This document shows positions 23,807-40,100 of a stretch of 64,000 nt of DNA, in pieces (position 1 is the stretch's first letter; each line of letters begins with the position of its first letter). The DNA is from Brassica napus (Eukaryota > Streptophyta > Magnoliopsida > Brassicales > Brassicaceae). Location of the stretch: NCBI RefSeq assembly GCF_020379485.1, contig NC_063439.1, forward strand, positions 23,498,098-23,562,097, given 5' to 3'. A program made the translations under genes and the position numbers. Under the pieces are notes generated by a model that had not been told where the DNA came from, did no database searches, and was given only the letters and a program-made list of their open reading frames with translations.

Positions 23807-24955
23807 ATGGTGGAAGCAAAGGATCATCAACAAGACATGGGCGATGGGATGCAATGCGTAAACCACCCCTTCACGAAGAACCCAGGTGGGATCTGTGCTT
23901 TCTGTCTCCAAGAAAAGCTCGGAAAGCTCGTCACTTCCTCTTTCCCTCTCCCTAAACACCTCTCCTCCTCCTCCACCTCTTCCTCCTCCCCTTCCTTCAG
24001 ATCTGACTCTGTCGGCTCCACCACCACCGCCACCACCGTCTCCACCTCTCTCTCCCTCTCCGCCTCCGGAGCTAGAAACGTCGCCGCACCCAACAACAAC
24101 AACAACAGCAGCAAGCTTCCGTTTTTACTTGCTAAGAAGAAGTCCTCCTCGTCGACGGCCAATATCGTCTTCAAGAGAAGCCAGTCGACGACGACGGCCG
24201 CCTACAGAGGCTCCGACTCCACCCCGAGGAAGAAAAGTGGGTTCTGGTCCTTTCTTCATCTCCACTCTTACAAACACCATAGCAGCAGCAAGAAAGTCGG
24301 AAACTTTCACGACTCCTCGAAGCCCACGACAACAAAACATACTGAAAACGCTTTGTCCAAAACAGAGGTGGTCGGATCCTCCTCTTCGATGTCAAAGAGT
24401 AGTAACAGAAACGGCATTGATGTGATTGTGGAGGAAGACGGGAGCCCCAACGTTGCGGCTACAGCAGCACCACCGAGCGAGAGGAAAGTGTCGAGATCCA
24501 GATCTGTCGGGTGTGGAAGCAGAAGCTTCTCCGGAGACTTCTTCGAGAGGATCACTAACGGGTTTGGAGACTGTACTTTGAGGAGAGTTGAGTCGCAGAG
24601 AGAAGGTGGTAGCAGCAGCAAAGGCAAAGTTAGTAGTAGTAGTAGCAATGGTGGTGGTGTGAGGGAGATGGTTAGATGTGGTGGGATCTTTGGTGGGTTT
24701 ATGATTATGACGTCATCGTCTTCTTCTTCCTCGTCTTCCTCATGGGTGTCATCGTCATCAGCTGAACAACAACAACATCAGAACAACATGGGTCATGGTG
24801 GAAGGAACAGAGGTTGGGGATGGGCGTTTGCTAGTCCAATGAGAGCTTTTGGTTCTTCTTCTGGGAAGAGAGGTCGTACGATAACAGATTCTACAAGCAA
24901 GAACTCAGTTCCGAACTTGGATGCTATTCCTTCATTGTTGGTAGTCAAAAGCTAA
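23807..24955 (+). CDS. Ser-rich protein with N-terminal Cys motif (AT5G49100-like), unknown function
   Basis: A single-exon gene of 382 residues. The N-terminus has the motif CVNHPFTKNPGGICAFCLQE followed by KLGKL, a short Cys/His pattern shared by plant DUF740/OCTOPUS-like and related proteins, which work as polar membrane-associated scaffolds. The rest is low-complexity: serine runs (residues about 45-60 and 295-320), Asn and Thr tracts, basic KKSGFWSFLHLHS near residue 145, SRSRSVGCGSRSFSGDFFER near residue 235, and a conserved-looking end (GRNRGWGWAFASPMRAF). It has no signal peptide or membrane span. A long CT-rich leader precedes it. Function unknown; membrane scaffold is only an inference from the N-terminal motif. 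Confidence 0.85.
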   Translation: MVEAKDHQQDMGDGMQCVNHPFTKNPGGICAFCLQEKLGKLVTSSFPLPKHLSSSSTSSSSPSFRSDSVGSTTTATTVSTSLSLSASGARNVAAPNNNNNSSKLPFLLAKKKSSSSTANIVFKRSQSTTTAAYRGSDSTPRKKSGFWSFLHLHSYKHHSSSKKVGNFHDSSKPTTTKHTENALSKTEVVGSSSSMSKSSNRNGIDVIVEEDGSPNVAATAAPPSERKVSRSRSVGCGSRSFSGDFFERITNGFGDCTLRRVESQREGGSSSKGKVSSSSSNGGGVREMVRCGGIFGGFMIMTSSSSSSSSSSWVSSSSAEQQQHQNNMGHGGRNRGWGWAFASPMRAFGSSSGKRGRTITDSTSKNSVPNLDAIPSLLVVKS

Positions 24956-27900
24956 ATTAAAAGAACTTTAATCCCATGTTGCAATAAGTGAACTTAAAAC
25001 GAGAAAGTTTCATGTTTTCATCAGTATTAGATGTTTTCTTGAACATTGGGTTGATGATCTAATAGTATTGTAATGTTACACTACCTCTTCTATGTTAATT
25101 ATCTTCTTTTTTGTCAAATAAGGAGAGAGGGAGCTTAGGATACTTTGGGGAGCCTACTTTCTTCTGTTTTATTTGTCTTGTTCTCTTGATTATTTTTCTT
25201 ATAGTTTTTAATCCTTGTTTTGTCTCTCTAATCTCTACTTAGAAGAACCATCTGTCTTGCTTTATGTTGTCATTATGGTGTGTTTCTTAGCATTGTTAAT
25301 TAAATTATTAAGAGAAAACACACTGGAAAAGCTAGTCAAAGATGAGGTTTTGAAGGGTTTGACTGGCTTTTTAAGTGTGAGTTTTGTGTTAAATGAGTGA
25401 ATCAAAAGGCACATGCCTTTGCACATGCATTATGATTCCATGGTCCCCAACCAAAAAAACTTCATTTTTTGTTTTGTTTCTTTTATATCTTGTGACCCAA
25501 CAAAATTAAGGCATTAACAAACGGTTGTACTGCTACATACACACATCACACTGATAGTGATAACCTAATCTTTAAACAGTGCAAACTTGGTTTCACACTG
25601 ATCTTGTTAAGTGGATTAAGGACATTAAAAAACAGAAGATTTTGTTATTATATAACGTGTAGAAGAGGACGTAAAGGGGTCCATGAGATGAAAACTACAC
25701 ATTGTGGATTCTGCAAAGCCGAAGAGACGGGAAAAAGGGCCTCCTTCTCATTTACTCTTTGATTTTTTTTTTTGTATTTTTCCATGTGGATTTTTATGCA
25801 TGTTCCAAAGACCAAAACTATCTATAATAGATTATTTAAAAGCTGAGCATGTGTCATTAGAGCAGTTTAGTAGGATCGTTCAAGAGATCAAGATCTCAAT
25901 CAAATTACTAAGCATGTTCTTAAATCACCAAACACTAGCATGCAAATTTCTAGTTCTACCTAGACTAGGATCATTATAACATGGTAACCAAAAAAAAAAA
26001 ACTGCGGTCTAGTTACACAAAACTAATAATAATTACTTGTAAGCAGTAATGGTTTTGTTTTGAAGGCAAACACAAGGTAGCCAAACAGTAGAAGTCGTAA
26101 TCTGAACGAAACACACGGTCTACTAGTCGACGCTCTCTAGAATGATTGATACTACGAAGATGAGTGTAATCAACTCATAATAATAAACTATCAAAGTTAT
26201 TTCAAGTCCATAGATTTGATCATTCCACCTATAGAATTTAATGGTTTTTGCCGACCCATCTGATTCAATCATGTTGTGTGACAAGAACATGTTGGGTCTA
26301 TATAAATACTGTTCATAATGGGGTCAAACCCCCCCCCCCCCCCCCATCCATTTAATACCTCTCTATGACTTCATATGCTCATGTGTTGCGTTGTGAGTTT
26401 GGTCTTTCATTTTCGTAGTTATTGCCAAAGCTAACAACAGAATCTTAAAGCGTCTGTAATCGCTGAAACCAACTTCTTGTCATTAATGAAGGCCAAGCGC
26501 CTGAAAAAAAAACATGATCTTCGTGCACTAAAACGGCATGCAGTTTGTATCCGTTTGCTGAAAATACATTGTCATTCTCATCAGTGTGCGTTTTGTCTGT
26601 TTGTCAAGTTCTCATCGGTGTCTCAAATTTATCCACATAGTTTCACCGTTCTGAAACGTAATGATTCGGAAAAGGAACGCAAAATTACAAAGAAGCAGTA
26701 ATAATGTAAGATAATTTTCTGATTTCTGACCCCTCGGCTTGTCAGATTTCAAATAATTTCTCCTCATGAAACTTTTTGCATTTTTTCTAAAGGACATAAG
26801 AAAATTACAGACCATTTGGCTCTATTCCCTTTCCTATTGTTGGGTGTATATGGAACATGGTTGATTAAGCCTAAACACTTATCAGACAACCCTAGTTAGA
26901 ACCTTACTAATCAGACAAGCTAGAAGACGTGCTGAGACTAATTGTTACGAAAGACACAAAGAAGGCTAAAAAATAGCATTACCGAACTCAGGGAAATCCT
27001 CTGCAGAAGCTTTTTTTTTTTCCCTTTTTTTGCTAAATTCCTCTGCAGAAACTTCCACATGATAATCTCTGTCTTATATCTTAATGTGAACTACGACAGT
27101 GGGCGAATCCGTAATCCATGAATGGAAACTAAACTTAAGTGAATAAAGTGAAATGCCAAACCAAACAAAAAGTTCCACCAAAGTAAGTTGTTCAATTCAT
27201 TCTCAATGAAACCACTTTTCAAAGGTTTTGGAATGTTGTTTGGTCTCATTTTCACCCTTTCAGCCATTGAAATTTCTTATGTAACTCTTCACATGTCCCT
27301 AATGTTTCATAATCTAGCAGTAGCAGCAACAATAGTATTTGAATCATTGGCACAATATATAGATTCTCAAACCAAACATTTTACTGGTGAACTCATCAAT
27401 AGAGCTTTGATCTGACTGAAACATATCAAAGCGCTGTTACCCATATTAGAAATGAATAGAACTATTATTTGCTGCATCTTCTAGAGTGAACTATTGGAGT
27501 CTTTTTTTTTTGAATCATAATATGAGTATAGCAAGTGGTACCTCTTTTGTAAGGACGTTCTTCATTGTTGTTCTCAATATTCTCCTACGAATTATTATCC
27601 CCAAATCCATATACAAGAGAAAAAAAAGAGATTATAGTTATCCTCCCTACACACATGGCACACTACAGTTTACACCTTCAGCACTAAGAACTTCTGGAAC
27701 ATCAAAATCTGGGAGTCTTCGTTATATTTTGGACAGTCCTGAGCTGATTTCATATCGGTATTTGCCTGTTTTGTGTCAAACAAAGAAAAGATTAAGCATC
27801 ACTCTTTGTTGCGTGACCATAAAAAAACTAACACTAGCATTATCCAAAGCAAATGTATGGGTTTTCAGGTTACATTCGTGGTTATGGCCTTCACTAGTCA

Positions 27901-28046
27901 AAAGAGATTCATTCACTGAAGATATTATAGATTGGACAATTCAGCTTCTAACTGTGGAAGAGCTTAGTAAACATGATACAAGGAGATCACCAGTAACCAC
28001 TACATGACAGAATCCAAAAAGGAATTGGAGGAGGAAATGAAAGCTG
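24956..28046. other. 3.1-kb intergenic region
   Basis: No intact gene. It contains a run of 17 C (26329-26345), a micro-insertion with direct repeats at 26994-27050, and on the minus strand at about 27650-28000 some open stretches (for example NESLLTSEGHNHECNLKTHT near 27800-27900) that could be a decayed gene I cannot name. The ketoacyl-CoA synthase gene expected from Arabidopsis order is not visible. Confidence 0.4.
26994..27050 (-). repeat. Micro-insertion with about 15-bp direct repeats
   Basis: AAATCCTCTGCAGAA (26994-27008) and AAATTCCTCTGCAGAA (27035-27050), one indel apart, flank a 26-base insert made almost only of two poly(T) blocks; on the minus strand this is a poly(A)-rich insert. 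Confidence 0.5.
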
Positions 28047-29126
28047 TTACCTATCAACAAACCCGCGTTCGTGAAGTTCATTGCAGTGAGGAGTTGGCAT
28101 CTTCTTGTTCCACCGCCGTCTTTGGATCTCAATACGACACGACTGGAAAAGAAAGCTTCTGTACTCTTTGATCACGCTGGCGTCAAGGTTAGCACGAGCA
28201 GAGCTACCAAGCGGATACTTCTCATCAAAGGCTGCTGACGACCGAACATAAAAGCTAATCTCCATATTCTCTGTCGTCTTCGGCACCTGATAAGTCTGGC
28301 TCTTGTGCAGAGAATAGTCAGGCTCAGAAAACGGCAGATAAGCCAGCAGCAAAAGCAGCAAGAACGGCAGTATCTGAACAATCGTCAAACAAGTCGGTCC
28401 AGCAAAATTAACCTCCTCCTCTCGTGGTGGGTTACGCGCTTGTCTAGTTCTATAAGCACGTGTAGCAGCACCGAACGCGTCTCGCTGCTGACCAAAGAAC
28501 GCCCTGAATATCTCGTCAGGATCAAACTCATCCTCAAAGAAATCACTCCGCGTAGTGTTATACCTCCTTCTCCTCGGCCTACTACGGTTACTTTGCCTCT
28601 GGATGTGATCAAACTCATCAACAAACCCCACCTGATCATACTGGCTCCTCGAGTTACCATCACTCAAACACGTGAACGCTTTCGAAACTTTCTTGAACGC
28701 TTCCTCTGAGCCTGGTGCCTTGTTCTTATCAGGGTGAACTTTCAGTGACAGCTTCCTATAAGCTTTTCTGATCTCTTCAACGGAACAGCTCTTCTCTAAA
28801 CCTAGAATCGTATAGTAATCGTTGTTCCTTTTGATACTCCTAACCAGCTCAACATTCTCCTCAGTGTATACCTTCTTCTTATTCTCGTGAGTCTTAGGCT
28901 CAAGCTTATCACCATCAACAGCTTTGTGGTTTTCATCACTAAGAGACGGATTCTCCGAAACCGAATCCAGATTCTCACAAGCAGCGGCGAGTTCATCGGT
29001 GGAAAGGCTTGGATTAAGCCGTTTCGCCATCTTGATGAATCTCAATGCGCGTTCCTTATCACCAGAAGCGATGGCTTCCTCGGCGATCCTTACACACCTC
29101 GCCGCGTCGTCTTTGTTACCGTCCAT
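28047..29126 (-). CDS. DnaJ (HSP40) type III membrane protein, DUF1977-like
   Basis: A single-exon gene of 359 residues on the minus strand. Order: an N-terminal helical region ([20 protein letters not shown]) found in plant ER J-proteins; a J domain at about residues 100-165 ([20 protein letters not shown], with the HPD catalytic tripeptide in LKVHPDKNK); a basic linker ([10 protein letters not shown]); a transmembrane segment near residue 250 ([20 protein letters not shown]); and a C-terminal DUF1977-like region. Such proteins face the cytosol from the ER membrane and stimulate HSP70 ATPase. It matches AT5G49060 by position. Its start codon lies 580 bases from the start of the divergent isoleucyl-tRNA synthetase gene. 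Confidence 0.95.
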   Translation of the reverse strand: MDGNKDDAARCVRIAEEAIASGDKERALRFIKMAKRLNPSLSTDELAAACENLDSVSENPSLSDENHKAVDGDKLEPKTHENKKKVYTEENVELVRSIKRNNDYYTILGLEKSCSVEEIRKAYRKLSLKVHPDKNKAPGSEEAFKKVSKAFTCLSDGNSRSQYDQVGFVDEFDHIQRQSNRSRPRRRRYNTTRSDFFEDEFDPDEIFRAFFGQQRDAFGAATRAYRTRQARNPPREEEVNFAGPTCLTIVQILPFLLLLLLAYLPFSEPDYSLHKSQTYQVPKTTENMEISFYVRSSAAFDEKYPLGSSARANLDASVIKEYRSFLFQSCRIEIQRRRWNKKMPTPHCNELHERGFVDR

Positions 29127-29706
29127 AACTTTTTCAAATCCCTAATTCAAAACCTACCGAAACAAGGATCGAATCAAATTCAGAAAATAGCTTCGATTTG
29201 GAATTTTTCGTACATTTAGGTGAAGACGATCGAAACAAGGATCAAAGATCGTCGGACTCAGAAGTTAATAGTTACCTGATTCAGAGGATGAGAGTTGGCA
29301 TGGGAGAGTGAAGGAGGAGCTGAGCAGAGAGAGAGAGAGAGTTGATGGTTTAATTCAGTGGTTGCTTGCCGTCGCGAAGAGAGGTAGTCAAGTCGGAGAT
29401 GATGATGATGGCATCGAAGATATTTTTACATAAGTGTTATAAATGGGCCGTATATAATGTTTATTTTAAAAAGGGAGTTTGTTGGAAAAATCAGGAAATC
29501 TAGGGGTCAAAGGATAAAAAACCCGAAAGTAAAACGAGTTTTGAGGTTTGGGTTAGCGTCAACGGTTTATCCACACACAGGCCTTTCTGAGTGCCTCGAC
29601 GTTTCTCTTCCTTCCTTCCTTCTCAGTTCTCAGCCTTGTTCTGCGGATTAGCGTGGCATGAAATGAGTGAGAAAATCGAAGCGACATAGAGAGAGAAGTG
29701 AAGAAG
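29127..29706. promoter_or_regulatory. Head-to-head intergenic region, DnaJ / Ile-tRNA synthetase
   Basis: Only 580 bases separate two divergent start codons, so both promoters and 5' leaders must lie here. A GA-rich tract (about 29325-29341) may belong to the leader or core promoter of one of the genes. No clear shared element can be named. Confidence 0.5.
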
Positions 29707-36736
<7,030 letters not shown>

Positions 36737-37143
36737 TCTTCAAATTTGCTTTTGTACTGTAACAATTTATTTGCACAATGCACTCTTTGTACATTGTCCA
36801 ATTCATTTTTTTTTCACTGGACTCGATGATAATAATCCAAGTTGCTAAAATGGAATATTTTTGGTAGTCTTGCCAATACTTTCCAGTTCTAGCCCCAGTT
36901 AATATCCGATAGTAAGGATCGACTTTACAAAATATTACGCACCAAAAACCCAACTAACTTGGTGTCTCCTAATAGAGGATCAAAAATCATGTAGTGATAC
37001 GTAGTTAAAATGGACAAGGACCCAACATAAATTCGTAAGATTCAATGTCTTAAAAAGTGAAGGGTCGGAGCTAAAACCAAGGAAACCAAACTGTAAGTAC
37101 AGAAACATGGCGTGGGTGGAAGCAATGGCAAGGATCTTGCACT
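36737..37143. other. Convergent intergenic region
   Basis: Contains the 3' UTRs of the Ile-tRNA synthetase gene and of the convergent PRMT4A gene; nothing else is seen. Confidence 0.5.
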
Positions 37144-40100
37144 CTAGAGCTGAGCGTTTGCGTTCTGTTGTAGCAACTCTACTTCTTCCAAGTCCTCACT
37201 CTGTATCTGTAAGTCCTGCACCGATAAAATGAACACACATGTTATAACGCTGAGTTATACTTCTGTATAGATGTAAAATTCCAAGAGTCTGATGGATTCA
37301 GAAGTGGTGATATAGCTATATGTCCGACGGTATTTCACACTTTAGAGATGATAAAGCGCCCAATGGTTACACATATCCTAATTGTCTAATCAAGACAATA
37401 ACAAACGCTTACTTGCGGTTGTGCTGGTGGTTCTTGTGCAACAGGGTATACCTGTGGCTGAGACATTCTGTAATAAGGTTCCTTCAAGTCAAGTTTGCAC
37501 GATGATGTTTGGAGGATTCCACCTTGACTGGCACCGGGCCTCCACATTTTAGCTGTTTAAGAAGTCAATTTGAAACAAAGTAAGAAAGAAGCTGATATGG
37601 TTCAAAAGGAGAGATGCAAGAGAGGGCAAAATTGACCTGAGAGAGTTAGATTTATAGTGCAACTCTGAGCACTGTGGGCAACCAAATGAAGTCTACCAGT
37701 GATCTCTTGCCCTGCCATGACATGAATCGGCTGCGAGAGAACGCATCTTATTTGGTACCAGTGGGTTGTTGGCGCACCAGGAGCTGTCGTGAACCATCTT
37801 TGCACCGTGCTGTTGGATGTAGAGAGCATATCAAGTTAGCATTGTATGACAGCAAAGGTATATTAACGAAAACTGCAAGACACAACGTATAAATTTGTTA
37901 TGGATTGATACCTCCCATCAAAGAGAACGTCGAACCAGCATGCAAGTCCATGCACTCTGGTACACACAGACGCTGTGAACTTCAACGGAACATCAATCTC
38001 GTAAAATTGTTCTTCCTGTGAAAATAAATAGACAGCTAATGAGTTTGGATCATGTCATTCACCAAACAGAGAAGACTACAAATTGAGGTTCCATATATGT
38101 GAAAATAGTATCCCCAAAAAAATTCTCGATGTTAAGGAAACACCATTGAACCAATTATTATGAAGAGAGCAGCTGTACCTTCATCTTAGTGAAGTCAATC
38201 ACATGAAACATCGAGGGAGCTATCAATAATCTTGGATCAAATGCATCAACGACAGGCTACAAAATCAGTAGATATGACTCATTGTAAAAGGAAAAAAGAA
38301 CACACTAATCAATGATCCACTAGTTGTAACTTGTAAGTATACCTGGGAAAAATAACCCTGGTGTGCTGAGCCATATAGAGGTGTCAAATCAACTCCATAG
38401 TAGTTCTGTTGCTGCCAAAATAAAGCCTGCATAGAGGTGGAAAAACTAATTAGTGAAAGCTTAACATCACATACATAAGCCAGCCATTTATTATAAGATG
38501 CGTATTATGTACCTTATTTGCCATTTCAATAAATAAGAATTCATCGGCGAAAGGTGCCATGTGTATCCTACAATGAGAAAGTAACATGAGAAAGAATGAT
38601 TTTTATGAATTAGAAAAGTAATGCTACCGAAGATCAGCTTTACCTTCCGACTGTTGGAAACATTTTTCCATTTGGAGACAGAAAACGGTCCCTGGCAATA
38701 ACATATGTTTCCAACATCCTCTCATTGACCAACAGAGTCCCTACAGGCACATACTTCAATCAGTAACGTTACAATTACAAAGTTTGTCTTTCGAAAGATT
38801 CTAATTTTCATGAAAAGGACGTGAAAAGAATCCATCTCTGAAACACATACCCATTGGTTCAGAGATCAAAACATCAGCCTTCTCAGGCAACTCAACATCC
38901 TCAATTTTTCCCTTGATGACCTACACTTGCGCCAACCAACGTAAAGAAGATCAGAAACATGAAAAATGTACTAACAAAACTGGACTACAGGTCTTACCGT
39001 GATCCGTTCAGCAAGCAATGGGTTTCCAGCAATAAGCTTACGGGCATAATCAGCCATCTCTGACGCTTCCACAGCATACACGTGCTTGGCGCCAGCCTAA
39101 ACAATGGACACTTATTAGAAAAACAAAAGCGCAATGCAGAACTAGAGTAGTTCTAAAACCTTTGATCTCAAAGTTTCTTAAATATTTGCATACCAGTGCA
39201 GCAAACATTGACAAAATGCCACTTCCAGCACCCACGTCGACTACAACACGGCCGGAAAAGTCTGAACGATTCTCCATGACTGCAGCATGATAAGTACCTG
39301 AAGACAGTAACATGGCGTAAAAAGAGCAATCATAAGTCAACTATCTTGTGAAGAAAACTAAAGATATTCCTCCTCTGATACCAATGCACAAAGGCCTACC
39401 TGTCCTCACGTAATCCTGTAGCATGTTTTGCTGATGTAGAAGTTGCCCATAGTAATGGAAATACATTTTGGCTGAAGCAGCCTCTATCTTATTATCGAAC
39501 TTGCTTGTACTATCTGAAACTGTTCCATTCGGCAAGCCTGATCCTAGAATAAGAATTTGTCAAGGAATGATTACGAGCAACAGTCATGTATATCATAAAG
39601 TAATGTGGCTACTAAGAGGCGTCTAATTCATTAGAAACAATAAGAACAAAAGTTCTACGCATACACATCACTCATGAAAAAACACAGAAGTTTCCAAAGA
39701 GGCACCTTTTTTAACAGCATCTTTTGTCCATTCTCCAAAGGAATCAGAAAAATCCTTGCTTTCCTTGTCATCTCTAAACATTATTACAACCCCTCGAGAC
39801 AATGAATTCTGGTTACAAAAATCAGACCAAATATCCATCAGACACTTTTAGTAACCAAAGTGAAACAAATCATCTCCCACAACAAACTACTAAAACAAAT
39901 CTCGTAAACACTCAGAAGAAAAGGAAACTTAATGAACAAAAAGAGAGAGGTATGACGTACATCTTTATCAGATACACAGACGAACTGAAGCGGCCCCAAC
40001 TTGAACAACTGAACAACACACACAGATTCAAAAACACAACAGATACGATTTAATGCTTAATCCAAGAATGTTCATAATATCATAATAAACATTCACTACA

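Noticed and set aside
23827..24648. Minus-strand and alternative-frame ORFs rich in Leu, Arg or Pro over the Ser-rich gene
   Set aside because: Serine and CT-rich repeats in the real gene leave the other frames open; products are low-complexity and without homologues I recognise.
28305..28709. A 134-codon plus-strand ORF
   Set aside because: Antisense to the DnaJ gene; arises from its codon bias.
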